A stretch of DNA of 11,043 bases, from positions 1,126 through 12,168 of the forward strand of contig QAXH01005372.1 of NCBI GenBank assembly GCA_004335635.1, in the 5' to 3' direction. The stretch is from Chloromonas sp. AAM2 (taxonomy: Eukaryota; Chlorophyta; Chlorophyceae; Chlamydomonadales; Chlamydomonadaceae). Shown here one piece after another: positions 1 through 7,139 of this stretch. The notes under the pieces were generated by a model that saw only the letters and a program-made list of their open reading frames with translations, was not told the origin of the DNA and ran no database searches. Position numbers and translations under genes: made by a program. The first letter of the stretch is position 1, and each line of letters begins with the position of its first letter.

Positions 1-540
1 GAACGTTTCTGCTGAGGGGTGCGGCCCTCTAGGGAAGTCAAAGATACCAGGCGTGACGGGGAATGGCCCGTAGTTAACGTAAAAGGGCGTGTTTTGAATG
101 CTCTCTTGCCAACTGTTGTTAATGGCAAACTCTGCGAACGGGAGAGCATTGTCCCAGTTAGTGTGCGGTGTTGTGCAGTAATGCCTGAGCATATCCTCCA
201 GCGTTCGATTCGCTCTTTCCGTTTGTCCGTCTGTCTGAGGATGGTTGGCACTGCTCTTGCCGTGTGCCATGCCTACTATGCGACACAATGCCGCCCAGAG
301 GCTTTCTTCCAGTGTGTGCCTCTGTCTGACACGATATGGCGTGGCATCCCATGCAACCGATACCCGTTTTGCAAAGTCCTCTGCTTGCATGGATTCTGAG
401 CAAGGCGCCAAGTGGACCATTTTGGACAACAGGTCTACGAACACGCATATGGAATCATGGCCAGCAGCCGTTTTGGGCAATTTAACGATTAGGTCAAACG
501 AAACTGACTCCCAACGCTAACCTGGCACTGGCAACGGTTG
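1..540 (-). pseudogene. Integrase catalytic core (rve), frameshifted, runs off the left edge
   Basis: This is the DDE-type integrase core that joins retroelement DNA to the host chromosome. All three catalytic residues are visible, in different frames. The first Asp is in FDLIVKLP (codon 495-493), followed by ICVFVDLLSKMVHL. The second is in VSDRGTHW (codon 326-324). The Glu is in HPQTDGQTERANRTLE (codon 219-217). Downstream the translation reads WDNALPFAEFAINNSW, typical of the end of the gypsy core. The first Asp and VSDRG are in different frames, so an indel lies near 330-350. The frame also breaks between this core and the zinc module around 520-562. No single frame covers the domain, so it cannot make a working enzyme as it stands. 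The last part of the protein is beyond base 1. Confidence 0.85.
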
Positions 541-561
541 CAGAAAACCTTGTGAAGTGTT

Positions 562-1026
562 TCATGACTTGTCACGTTGGCACAGATCACAGTGTGTGAC
601 GTACTGGTGTACATCACGCCTCATCCCCTCCCACCAAAATAACCGTGACACCCGTTCCAGGGTCTTTGTGATACCCACGTGACCGGCGTACTGCGCGTCA
701 TGCATCTCATGCAAGATAGCGTCTTTGAGTGACGTACTGTCAGGCACAAATACCGTACCGTTACCACTGAGGTACAACCCATCTTCTGACAGATCTAGAT
801 GGTCCGTGAAATCAAGGTCAGACATGCGTGGGTCGGCAGCATATGCCTCGAGGATTTGATCTTTGAGGTTGAGCGGGTGAGCCGGAGGCAACGGTGCCTG
901 TGGGTGCGGTGCCTGAGCGATTTCTGATGCCACTGGCGTGACTGCTGACTGTGCGTTAGCAACAACTGGTTCTAGCAATGGAGTAATTGGTTCCGGCGGC
1001 GTGACTGTCGAGCTCTGTGGCGGCAC
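562..1026 (-). pseudogene. Integrase N-terminal zinc-binding module (HHCC) and upstream linker
   Basis: A 154-codon open stretch carries the integrase H2C2 zinc finger near its C-terminal end: His109 (in LHEMH), His116 (in YAGHVGITKT), Cys146 and Cys149 (in CDLCQRDK). The spacing is H-X6-H-X29-C-X2-C, with the family signature RLFWWEGMRRDVHQYV between. The module helps integrase multimerise and bind LTR ends. The first 50 or so residues are Pro/Ala-rich and look like the variable linker after RNase H. The frame starts at a GTG, not an ATG, so it is an internal part of a polyprotein and not a separate gene. A stop at 562-564 cuts it from the catalytic core. Confidence 0.87.
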
Positions 1027-1039
1027 CGGTGCCTTTGCC

Positions 1040-1570
1040 TACGAGTGACCATGGACAGCAAACCTTTGACTGCCCACCTGGCAACGGCCAACAACGGGGT
1101 TCTACTGATAGGATCAGCCACATGACCTACACCAGGCTCGTACAGGATTTTGAAATTGAAGCGAGATAGGAACTCAGACCAGCGTGCCTGCCTACGTGAC
1201 AAGTCTGGTATTGTTGCCAAATGCGTCAGGGGTTGATGATCTGTGATGAGTTTGGCCTCACTGCCCTCTAACATCTCCACTCTTGGCAGGCTCTGACTAA
1301 CCCCAGGAGCTCTTGGTCTGTGGTGTGATAGTTGCGCTCTGGTGTAGTGAACTTCTTACTGGTGTATGCTATGACACGCCCTTCCTGCATGAGAACACCT
1401 CCTGTGCCCAACATGCTTGCATCGGCACACACTTCAAACGGTTTGGTGAAGTCAGGCAGAGTTAGTACGGGCGGTGATGTCAGGGCTTCCTTGATGGACT
1501 CAAAGGCTGCGACTTTGTCCGGGGGCCAACCATGCCATGGGTAATCTTGAGCAGCGTCGTGCGTAATGGA
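1040..1570 (-). pseudogene. Retroelement RNase H, broken by a frameshift near 1270-1290
   Basis: RNase H degrades the RNA strand of the RNA/DNA hybrid during reverse transcription. From about 1570 down to a TAG at 1270-1268 one frame reads through the domain start: VAAFESIKEALTSPPVL, FEVCADASMLGTGGVLMQ (first catalytic Asp, codon 1423-1421), [16 protein letters not shown] and [16 protein letters not shown] (catalytic Glu in QELL). The continuation is in another frame, 1280 to 972: [16 protein letters not shown] (third acidic residue in TDHQ), [16 protein letters not shown] and [10 protein letters not shown]. The switch lies at 1268-1290, where YLEG would be expected but a stop is read. The ADxS start and the order after RT agree with the gypsy RNase H. 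The domain looks complete in content but is not translatable in one frame. Confidence 0.87.
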
Positions 1571-1572
1571 TG

Positions 1573-2460
1573 TCAGGGGTGCAGTAAGGGTACTGTGTAG
1601 CGACGCAGGAAGTTGGCCAGACCTAGAAAACCTTGCAGATCTTTCAGATTTCGTGGCAACGGCCAGTCAACGATGGTTTTGATCTTGCGAGGGTCCGCCT
1701 TGAGACCATCACCTCTTAACACATGGCCCAGGAACGTGAGGCTGGATTTGGCGAAGGAACCCTTGGAAAGTTTGGAAAAAAGACGGTTTGTCCTGAGCGT
1801 TTCTAAAAGCGCCTCCAGATGGATCACGTGGTCTGCTATGAAACGGCTCATACAGAGACAGTCGTCAAGTTACAGGGCTACTGTTTTGTTCATCTAGAGA
1901 TGCCTGAACACGTTATCCATCACTCTTTGAAACGTGGCAGGGGCGTTGGTTAAGCCAAAGCACAGCACTTTGAACTGAAACTGGCCTAAGGGAGTGACAA
2001 AGGCAGTTTTAGGCACATCCTCTTGTGTGATTCGTATCTGATGATAGCCGGCTTGCAGGTCAATTGAACTGAACACTGTGCATCCTGCTGCTCTATCAAA
2101 CAGGTCATTTATCCGAGGTAAGGGGTACCGGTCCCGTACGGTGATCTTGTTTAGCATCCTATAGTCAATGCACATTTGCAGAGTGCCATCTTTCTTCTCC
2201 ACGAACAGAACTGGTGACCCGTAGGGTGGACTGCTGGGTTCGATGTACCCTTTAGCAAGCAAATCAGTTATCTGCCGTTTCACTTCTTCTCTTTCTGGCG
2301 GTGGACTTGAACCTGGCTCTAGGTTGATGGTGTGTCCAACCCCTCTGTCTGGCGGGAGGCCCTCCCAGGGTCCTCCCAAGGTTGAACACATCTGGGTACT
2401 TGTCCAAAACAGCTTGGATTTCGACAGGCAAGCATTCAGGTTCAGTTTCAGCAGTAGCAC
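1573..2460 (-). pseudogene. Reverse transcriptase, two in-frame stops at the catalytic motif
   Basis: A 188-codon open stretch (2460-1894) carries fingers and palm motifs: [45 protein letters not shown] (Asp134, first catalytic Asp) and [15 protein letters not shown]. It ends at TAG 1896-1894. In the same frame eight codons further on, TAA at 1872-1870 precedes Leu-Asp-Asp (1869-1861). The usual YLDD therefore reads stop-LDD. The frame then runs to 1573 with FLGHVLRGDGLKADPRKI, VDWPLPRNLKDLQGFLGL and NFLRRY, the thumb and connection features of gypsy RT. A further frameshift lies just before RNase H, where the TGA is at 1575-1573. Apart from the stops the catalytic Asp pair is intact. Confidence 0.93.
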
Positions 2461-2638
2461 CCATTAATGCAACGAAACCGTCACTCGGCTGCTCGTCCTC
2501 TGACGGTTGAGTTGGTGGCACAAACTGGGGTTTGACATAGGCTAGAAACCGTTTTGCACCTTGTTTAAGCAACTTGCTGGCTTGCTTAGGCGTGATGAGT
2601 GACGGTGGGGGCAGGCCTAGGCGGTCTACACAGGACAT
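2264..2638 (-). pseudogene. Protease-RT linker of the pol polyprotein
   Basis: An open stretch of 124 codons lies between protease and RT. It includes ITPKQASKLLKQGAKRFLAY and then [14 protein letters not shown], a very common stretch just before gypsy RT (a conserved D-Y/F-x-D-V-F element). After that point the meaningful frame changes. The overlapping frame supplies [18 protein letters not shown], which should follow directly. The change falls at about 2361-2382, where an 11-bp unit is present twice in tandem. The end of this frame (about 2370-2264) is therefore an out-of-frame shadow of RT. Confidence 0.75.
2361..2382. repeat. 11-bp tandem duplication at the pol frameshift
   Basis: The unit CCTCCCAGGGT (2361-2371) is followed directly by CCTCCCAAGGT (2372-2382), differing at one base. 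Eleven is not a multiple of three, and the pol reading frame changes here, so the duplication is a likely contributor to the frameshift. Removing one unit alone does not obviously restore the frame, so another small indel is probably close by. Confidence 0.7.
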
Positions 2639-2655
2639 GATCAGAAGTTTTGGGA

Positions 2656-3062
2656 TCAGAAGATATCGTCAACCATATCTGGCAGGGGGTCTGTGTCTGG
2701 TTTGAGCTCAATGATTTTGCCGCCGTGGTGAACTTCTGCCAAGCGTTTGAAGAAGTTGAGGCTGATGCCATGATGTTGTAGCCAATCGCACCCAAAAATC
2801 ATGTCAACATCTTCAAGCACATCATCTAACAAGTATGCTGTGACTTCACTGTGCCAACCTTGTATGGTGAGTTTGCCGGCAATGGTTTCTGTGCATCTTA
2901 TGGAGTGGCCACCAGGGATTGAAACGGTTAGAGGTTGAGCAGGTGTGATTGCCAAATCATCATTGGTATGTTGGAGAGCTTTTCGCCTGCGTGTGTGTGT
3001 GTTGCACCAGAGTCCATAATACCCGTAATCTTGACACCTGCCAGATTCATCTGAAACTGAAA
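2656..3062 (-). pseudogene. Retropepsin-like aspartic protease, frameshifted
   Basis: This is the protease that cuts the Gag-Pol polyprotein. Reading down from about 3062, the frame gives MNLAGVKITGIMDSGATHTH, with the active-site Asp-Ser-Gly-Ala at 3014-3003. The frame then shifts near 2955-2975. The rest of the domain continues in the next frame (2955-2656): PLTVSIPGGHSIRCTETI, LTIQGWHSEVTAYLL and VDMIFGCDWLQHHGISLNF. The element DMIFGCDWL is the family's typical (D)-x-I-L-G-x-D-W-L flap-to-helix motif. The ATHTH stretch corresponds to a short GT/CA dinucleotide run at about 2989-3000, a likely site for slippage. The protein is not continuous as it stands. Confidence 0.82.
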
Positions 3063-3194
3063 CGTGGTGCCTGGCGCGTGTGATGTTCTGGGGAGGGTAG
3101 CCAAACTTGGATCAGCACGCGAGTTACACTATCGGCTCGCAGTTTCGGCAGTTACACCAGCATGCCTATCCCTTTTGGACAGCTGGGCAGGTCC

Positions 3195-3572
3195 CTAGTG
3201 GCTAGCATTCTGGCGCGGGGGGTAGTTAACCCTTGGGCCTGTGGCACGTGGCTGTGGTGGTGGTGGCACCTTCTCTTCTGGGGTCATGTATGCACCTAGG
3301 GGGCCTGATGCATCACACTTTCGGATCATATGATTTGGTCTACCGCAGTGAATGCATTTGCCGTCCCTCATCCACTGGCCCTTGAAGGCTGCCCTGGCTG
3401 CTGGCACACTTGCATAGCCCATGACGTCACGTCTGGCACGTGGCGGTGGGGGCGGCGGCTCTTGCGTGTAGGGGAAGGGGCGTTTGTTGGTAGGCACAGC
3501 AGCCATTCTGGCCTCAAACTTCCTGTCGCGCTCCCAGTTCGCGCTCTTCTTCGCATTCCCTTTCCCTTTGCC
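3195..3572 (-). pseudogene. Gag C-terminal (nucleocapsid) part with CCHC zinc knuckle
   Basis: The frame is open from 3572 down to 3195. It holds a basic stretch (GKGKGNAKKSANWERDRKFE), a run of prolines (QEPPPPPPRARR) and a zinc knuckle KCIHCGRPNHMIRKC with spacing C-X2-C-X4-H-X4-C, the retroviral/retrotransposon nucleocapsid signature that packages element RNA. The knuckle cysteines are about 50 to 64 codons after the internal Met near 3506. Another Pro-rich tail follows the knuckle. The same frame is also open upstream of a single TGA at 3575-3573, so the 3573-3782 stretch is probably the preceding part of the same Gag. Confidence 0.9.
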
Positions 3573-3782
3573 TCAGTGGTTGGCGTTGTTCGAAAACGTC
3601 CGCATACTGCAAATGCATGGGCGCGGCACGCGCTTTCGTAGCTGTGTTGTACGTTCGTCCAGGTTTTCGAGTGGTTTGCCTCCATTAAGGGAATGTTTCT
3701 GGGAGACCGGGTAGTTCCCTGGCATCGTTGTTAGCTTTATGATTTCCGCCCTCTTCTTGGCTGGTGATGTTGGACTCTTCAC
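3573..3782 (-). pseudogene. Probable upstream part of Gag, ended by one TGA
   Basis: This 69-codon frame is the same frame as the zinc-knuckle segment and is separated from it only by TGA 3575-3573. It includes NGGKPLENLDERTTQLRKR, which looks like a charged Gag segment. Other frames here also contain Gag-like charged stretches (for example MHLQYADVFEQRQPLRQRER), so a frameshift inside 3575-3640 is as likely as a simple nonsense change. The part right of 3709 lies in a repeat shared with 9836 onward. Confidence 0.5.
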
Positions 3783-4101
3783 TGCAGTACATGCAGTTAG
3801 CCGTGTGCACCTTCATGCCTTCGGGCTCAACTTTACAGACTGGTGACACTGTAACCCTGGTCTGTGGCTGAGGTGTTCTTTGATCTCTGCGTACTCGGTT
3901 ATTTCTGGACTCCCTGGTGTGCGTTCCTCAGGGCGCGTACCATGTGCATTATCTTCGGAGTCGGACCCCTTAATATGCTTCGTAGTAGTTGGACGTTTTT
4001 CGCACCGAGGAGCTGGCGGTTGGTCCTGCCCTGACCCTGTCATCTGTAAGCTGTCTGTGCAACTCACTGTTCAAGTAAGAAAGATGAATGGTGGAGATTT
4101 T
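3709..4101. repeat. Direct repeat R, left copy (393 bp)
   Basis: This block matches 9836-10231 in the same orientation from GGGTAGTTCCCTGG to GGTGGAGATTTT. I count about 12 substitutions by eye and only two length differences. Eight extra bases are here at about 3857-3864, and eleven bases are absent here after 4026 that are present at 10146-10156. Identity is roughly 97 percent outside the indels. Flanks differ on both sides, so the ends are real junctions. On the minus strand it reads partly as a charged protein and lies directly upstream of the Gag relic. Confidence 0.92.
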
Positions 4102-4362
4102 CTAGGCGGCATGGCTATATTGGGCCTGACTGTAGGGCTAAGTATCGTATCGCACGGAAAAAGCCTGGAGAAGCTTGGGAACAGCTTGGCGAGCAGCATC
4201 TTGGTAAGTGGCCTTGCCTCTGCGCGCCCGGTGCAGTCTCCCTTCTTGGCATTGTTCAATCGCCAATGCTTTGCCTCGCCCACGCTCTCTTACCAACCCA
4301 AACGACCGCGGCAAAAGCATCCTGCCCGTGATGGCCCTGTCTCTGGGGCCTTACAATCGTAG
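4084..4362 (+). CDS. Small hydrophobic open frame at the left mosaic (uncertain)
   Basis: An ATG at 4084 opens a plus-strand frame that begins MNGGDFLGGMAILGLTVGLS and continues KSLEKLGNSLASSI to 4199. The first half has a short hydrophobic segment (MAILGLTVGLSIV) and the second an amphipathic stretch. Up to 4199 the frame matches the block at 10454-10541, which has its own different 3' end. After 4199 the two diverge. Here a good splice donor (TTG|GTAAGT, GT at 4204) follows at once, so the rest of this frame (to 4362) may be intron. I do not recognise a family. The frame lies head to head with the minus-strand frame of repeat R. Confidence 0.3.
   Translation: MNGGDFLGGMAILGLTVGLSIVSHGKSLEKLGNSLASSILVSGLASARPVQSPFLALFNRQCFASPTLSYQPKRPRQKHPARDGPVSGALQS
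4112..4199. repeat. Repeat S, left copy (88 bp)
   Basis: The block from TGGCTATATTGGG to GCGAGCAGCAT matches 10454-10541 without indels, with two substitutions by eye. At the left locus it follows repeat R after only 10 bases (4102-4111). At the right locus 222 bases (10232-10453) separate the two. Confidence 0.92.
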
Positions 4363-4537
4363 GCCAACAGACCAGTTGGTGAGCGGGATGTTTGCACCTG
4401 CCCTGCGGTGTTGCAAGCAGACATTGGGCCACCTGCGCAAGTGTGTTCGATTCCATGCCTTGACTGGCCTCAATGCAATGCTCGTACTTGACTGGCATGC
4501 CATGTATCTGTAGGCCAATGACCAGGTCATGGCTGGC
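4352..4537. repeat. Repeat A, left copy (186 bp)
   Basis: The block from TACAATCGTAGGCC to CATGGCTGGC is the reverse complement of 10741-10949 (209 bp). Relative to that copy it lacks 18 bases after TTGCAAGCAG (flanked by a 4-base GCAG repeat) and 16 bases after CTCAATGCAATG. It carries 6 extra bases near 4392-4398 and 5 extra in GACCAGGTCATGG. The 18- and 6-base changes are multiples of three. The inner part also matches the left hairpin arm starting at 10249. Confidence 0.92.
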
Positions 4538-4586
4538 ACACAACGGTACAGTCAGACGAAGACCTTCTCAAGTGTGTTCAATGGCA

Positions 4587-4678
4587 TGGCCTGACTGCTA
4601 ATTCAAGTGTTCAAGGCCTTGCTTGTAGGATGCGTTTGTGTCTGTTATGCGAATCCATGGGTGGGATGCACAAACAGT
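4587..4678. repeat. Repeat B, left copy (92 bp)
   Basis: The block is the reverse complement of 10952-11043 with a single substitution and no indels. It follows repeat A here after 49 bases. At the right locus, in the same relative orientation, B precedes A instead. The match reaches the last base of the window, so the repeat probably continues beyond it. Confidence 0.95.
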
Positions 4679-5280
4679 GCAAAGTATCACCCATGAGACA
4701 GTATGTAGGTCGATTTCAAGGACAGTGCTTGGTGCTTGCATGGCACCTGGTTCTGACCCCGCTCATGTAATACAGATACAGTGAGGATGATGACTATAAA
4801 CTTCATGGAGACTGTAAACTCTGGCGACTACCCAGAGAGTAGACATGTCAGCACTTCATAATTGGAGCCTCGCACAGGTACCGCTATCATAGTCTGATAG
4901 GCCATGAGGGAGTGCAGGTGTCAAGCGGCAAGTCAAGCCCGTCACAGCAGCGAGCCAACGTACACAAACATGCCTACCGGTGCGGACCTCGAGTACTGGT
5001 ACCATTGTAGTGCAGTGGTTGCTAATGGGTGCGGTCAGTGAGGCCAGGCACCGATGATCAAATGATTGGGCACTCAGGAGCATGCAGCCAAAGCTCAACC
5101 ACACAAGCGATGTTGAAAGCTCGACTACTTACGCTCATGCACCTTTCTCAGAATGGTGTGTGCTGACAAGACAAGCCCTTTCAGGTATGGTGCTCTGGGG
5201 GTTGTAGGTCTGATGTGCTCCTGACACCTTTCGCCTTACTGGGTTACGTGGCAAGCCCTGCTCTGATTCAAGCGTGATTT
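4679..5280. other. Non-repetitive stretch without a confident gene
   Basis: No protein family, RNA gene or repeat longer than a few tens of bases was recognised here. A plus-strand stretch after GAGTGCAG (about 4920-5010) reads VSSGKSSPSQQRANVHKHAY and could be exonic, but no convincing donor follows. The candidate exon 5088-5184 is listed separately. Confidence 0.4.
5088..5184 (+). CDS. Candidate exon of an unidentified plus-strand gene
   Basis: The stretch lies between an acceptor-like GCATGCAG (AG at 5086-5087) and a donor CTTTCAG|GTATGG (GT at 5185). One frame is open throughout and reads PKLNHTSDVESSTTYAHAPF and onward with one base left over. The only support is the paired splice sites and open frame, with no homology recognised. 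Other frames of the same stretch are also partly open, so this is a weak call. Confidence 0.22.
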
Positions 5281-5351
5281 GTACCATGATCTCTGTACCA
5301 TCTCTCTGTTCGATTGCAGGGTACCATGATCTCTGTACCATCCCTCTGTTC
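5281..5351. repeat. Short tandem duplication, 40-bp period
   Basis: GTACCATGATCTCTGTACCA followed by TCTCTCTGTTC (5281-5311) is repeated at 5321-5351 with one substitution. The 9-base spacer CGATTGCAG looks like a splice acceptor ending, which may be chance. Confidence 0.85.
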
Positions 5352-5447
5352 ACTATGCTGCATGCCCATGCAATACCCTGCCTGATGCTGTTACATGCCA
5401 GTAGTAGCCACAAACACAAAGTCCGTGCCTGTCTCGCTACTGTTCCT

Positions 5448-5475
5448 TTGATTGTACGTGTGGTTTATCTCATGG
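5448..5475 (+). repeat. Inverted 28-bp repeat, left copy
   Basis: TTGATTGTACGTGTGGTTTA followed by TCTCATGG is the reverse complement of 9778-9805, 27 of 28 bases matching (G versus C at one position). The length and near identity are unlikely by chance in an 11-kb window, so it may be a terminus or fragment of a dispersed element. Confidence 0.8.
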
Positions 5476-5554
5476 CTGGTCAATGATTGGCTCTCGCTCT
5501 CTGCAACATAGGGTCACAAATGCCTCACGTTTGGACAAGCATGAATGGACACAG

Positions 5555-5637
5555 GGACATGGGAGCGTCATTGCTGGCAGACACCCTCCATCAGTTAGCC
5601 CTGGGTGAAGTGGCGGCCCAAACATGCCAAAGCATGG
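5555..5637 (+). CDS. Candidate exon, helical-looking segment, plus-strand gene
   Basis: After an acceptor-like GGACACAG (AG at 5553-5554) the frame reads DMGASLLADTLHQLALGEVA and then AQTCQSM, up to a donor ATGG|GTACTG (GT at 5638). The composition (Ala, Leu and Gln-rich, few rare residues) fits an alpha-helical coding segment. It is 83 bases, leaving one base at the donor. The exon at 5728 can follow in matching phase only in one of its two plausible frames. The product was not recognised. Confidence 0.35.
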
Positions 5638-5727
5638 GTACTGAATTACATTGAACATGGCAACCATGACGCTTCCAATTCGCTTCAACTGAGCTGGATG
5701 CTGAAGCACATGTGACTGCCCCTCCAG

Positions 5728-5815
5728 TACTGTGCTGCCTCAATCTCAAGGTGCCCCAAGAAAGACTAGCAGCATCTATGCCAGTGATGCCAACTATGAT
5801 GCGGCAGGGTCTAAG
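5728..5815 (+). CDS. Candidate exon, two plausible frames, plus-strand gene
   Basis: The 88-base stretch is bounded by TGCCCCTCCAG (AG at 5726-5727) and TCTAAG|GTATGG (GT at 5816). One frame reads VLPQSQGAPRKTSSIYASDA followed by NYDAAGSK and joins in phase to the long open frame at 6050. The other reads LKVPQERLAASMPVMPTMMR, joins in phase to the exon at 5555-5637, and would end soon after 6050. I cannot tell from sequence alone which is used. The intron 5816-6049 has an AACTAAC branch-like site at about 6014-6020 and a pyrimidine-rich end. Confidence 0.4.
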
Positions 5816-6049
5816 GTATGGTCAAACGTGAACTGTCAGCGTTCACGTTGCCCTCAGCGAACAATGGGCAAGGCTGCACAACGGAACATGGCTTTTGGCA
5901 AGGGCAGTGTTCTTTGTACAAACAGTCATGCTAGCGGCCTGGCATTGGAGCATAGCCATGATACTCCGCATCGGCGGTGACCATAATCAACCTCACAAAA
6001 CTGAACTGTCTCCAACTAACATTCCCTCTCCACACTGATTTGTTCGCAG

Positions 6050-6283
6050 AAAACTGGTAGCACGGCCAGTTTTGGAAGCAAAGACAGTCTGAAAGCCCCG
6101 GGCTCAAAACCTACTGGCAGTCACAGCCCACTCACAGCCCCTACATCGCAGTTGGAAGCTTTTATGCTGTGGCAACTGTGTACAACTCTGCGCCTGCGAA
6201 CTCTCCTTGTTGAATTGGGGTTTTCTTCCACAGCTCAAGCAGTACCATGCACGACCCAGTACCGTAAACCAGCCCAATCCTAA
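6050..6283 (+). CDS. Candidate last exon, Ser/Gly/Thr/Lys-rich protein end
   Basis: The exon follows a good acceptor (CTGATTTGTTCGCAG, AG at 6048-6049) and stays open to TAA at 6281-6283, giving 77 codons. The start is low complexity and polar: KTGSTASFGSKDSLKAPGSK, then PTGSHSPLTAPTSQLEAF. It looks like a disordered region, possibly regulatory, with many Ser/Thr. The last 35 codons are less typical, so a shorter exon is possible. The shifted frame would end at a TGA near 6090. It faces the minus-strand exons ending at 6629, giving a tail-to-tail arrangement. Confidence 0.4.
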   Translation, partial: KTGSTASFGSKDSLKAPGSKPTGSHSPLTAPTSQLEAFMLWQLCTTLRLRTLLVELGFSSTAQAVPCTTQYRKPAQS

Positions 6284-6628
6284 CAGGGCATCCAGCGTCC
6301 ATCAAGACTCCAAGTGCTGCCGTGATTGACAACACTCTCCTAGACCACGCACTTGCCCCTCACAGTCCCGACGTAGAACACCCAGACACGTCATCTGAGC
6401 TCAGACCTGGTGTTGAATGTTAACTGCGTCCACTCACGACAGAATTGACGGCCTCCAAACCTCACTATAATCAGGACCCTTGCATCTGACCTATACCCAG
6501 ACCTCTGAACAAGAACGGACCTCATCCAAACCCTCCCCGACACAGTCAGCGCCTGATGGCGTGGACTTGTCCTTCCCTTTGCCTGTGTCTTTCCCGGCTG
6601 CCATCTCTCCTTGCAAATGGGTGTGATG
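6284..6628. other. Presumed 3' intergenic region between convergent genes
   Basis: No repeat or RNA gene is evident. A minus-strand frame (about 6790 to 6391) is open across part of this region and includes LEYLAVADVLRAATDSSQAA and AIDITPICKERWQPG, so the minus-strand gene may extend here in an alternative frame. I did not find a convincing polyadenylation signal on either strand. Confidence 0.35.
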
Positions 6629-6772
6629 TCAATTGCCGTCTCCTTGCCTGTTGCCTGTAGGCGGGCCGCTGCCTGACTGCTGTCTGTGGCTGCACGGAGC
6701 ACGTCCGCCACTGCCAAGTACTCGAGAGGAATGCGGTGACGCGGGCACTGCTCCGGAGGGGAACGATTCGGG
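6629..6772 (-). CDS. Candidate terminal exon, unidentified minus-strand gene
   Basis: The acceptor TTTCCCTGCAG (AG at 6774-6773) has a strong pyrimidine tract. In the phase left by the exon at 7237-7140 (phase 0), the exon reads PESFPSGAVPASPHSSRVLG and then SGGRAPCSHRQQSGSGPPTG before TGA at 6631-6629, a disordered Ser/Gly/Pro tail. The alternative frame (phase 2) reads PRHRIPLEYLAVADVLRAAT and stays open to 6391, looking more like a folded segment. Phase favours the first; composition favours the second. The exon edge is also half of a degenerate 147-bp duplication. Confidence 0.38.
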   Translation of the reverse strand, partial: PESFPSGAVPASPHSSRVLGSGGRAPCSHRQQSGSGPPTGNRQGDGN

Positions 6773-6977
6773 CTGCAGGGAAACACAAAGTACAGTAGGC
6801 AAATCAAAATCGGGTACAGCTGACTAGTGGCTTGAAGCACAACACTTGAAGCTGAGCTAGTGATTAGTTTGCATGCAAAGGAGAAATGCGGGCACTACTC
6901 CAGAGAAGAGCCATTTGAGCTGCAGGGTACCCACAGTACACCAGGCGGCACACCAGACAAAGCTGGCTAATAATTTG
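6741..6977. repeat. Degenerate tandem duplication, 147-bp offset
   Basis: Bases 6741-6830 resemble 6888-6977 at a fixed offset of 147. The clearest part starts GCGGGCACTGCTCC versus GCGGGCACTACTCC and ends at a shared GAG/GGG-CTGCAGGG, with roughly 78 percent identity over 40 bases by eye; the rest is weaker. On the minus strand both halves contain a CTGCAG splice-acceptor-like site and similar following codons. It may be an old partial exon-intron duplication. Confidence 0.6.
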
Positions 6978-7139
6978 GGCTTCATGCCGAACCAGTTGCA
7001 AGCCAAGCTGTCGATCGCTTTGGAGGGCTGTCAGTCCGGGACAGAAGCCAGCCACCGACTACATCGGCCGCACACAAGTGAATCTGGCATCAAAGCCTAT
7101 CATCAGCATCCGTCACACGTCTGCATGCTTGCTGCTCAC

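Larger units (their letters stand above)
1..3708 (-). mobile_element. Degenerate Ty3/gypsy-type LTR retrotransposon (internal region, incomplete)
   Basis: On the minus strand, read from high to low coordinates, the sequence gives a Gag CCHC zinc knuckle, an aspartic protease DSGA site, a reverse transcriptase, an RNase H and an integrase with HHCC and D,D,E residues. This order, with integrase last, defines Ty3/gypsy (Metaviridae) elements; in Ty1/copia the integrase precedes RT. The frame is broken in every domain by small indels and stops, so this is a non-autonomous relic. The integrase runs off the left edge, so the C-terminal part, any chromodomain, the polypurine tract and the 3' LTR are outside the window. 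I found no recognisable 5' LTR or tRNA primer binding site to the right of gag. The right limit is set where a repeat shared with 9836-10231 begins, and the true element may extend into it. Confidence 0.9.

Noticed and set aside
19..520. Plus-strand ORFs opposite the integrase
   Set aside because: They are antisense shadows; the minus strand carries the recognisable D,D,E integrase residues.
3880..4083. Plus-strand frame through repeat R leading into the small ORF at 4084
   Set aside because: The minus-strand frame has more protein-like charged composition, and the plus frame is not kept in the right copy, where the frame ends at 10208.
4256..4543. Minus-strand 95-codon ORF as a gene
   Set aside because: It crosses from non-repeat sequence into repeat A and has no recognisable domain; only its repeat A part is shared between copies.
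5260..5275. GCTCTGAT as part of a Met-tRNA primer binding site
   Set aside because: The match to the usual primer binding site stops after eight bases, and no LTR edge or downstream gag is adjacent.
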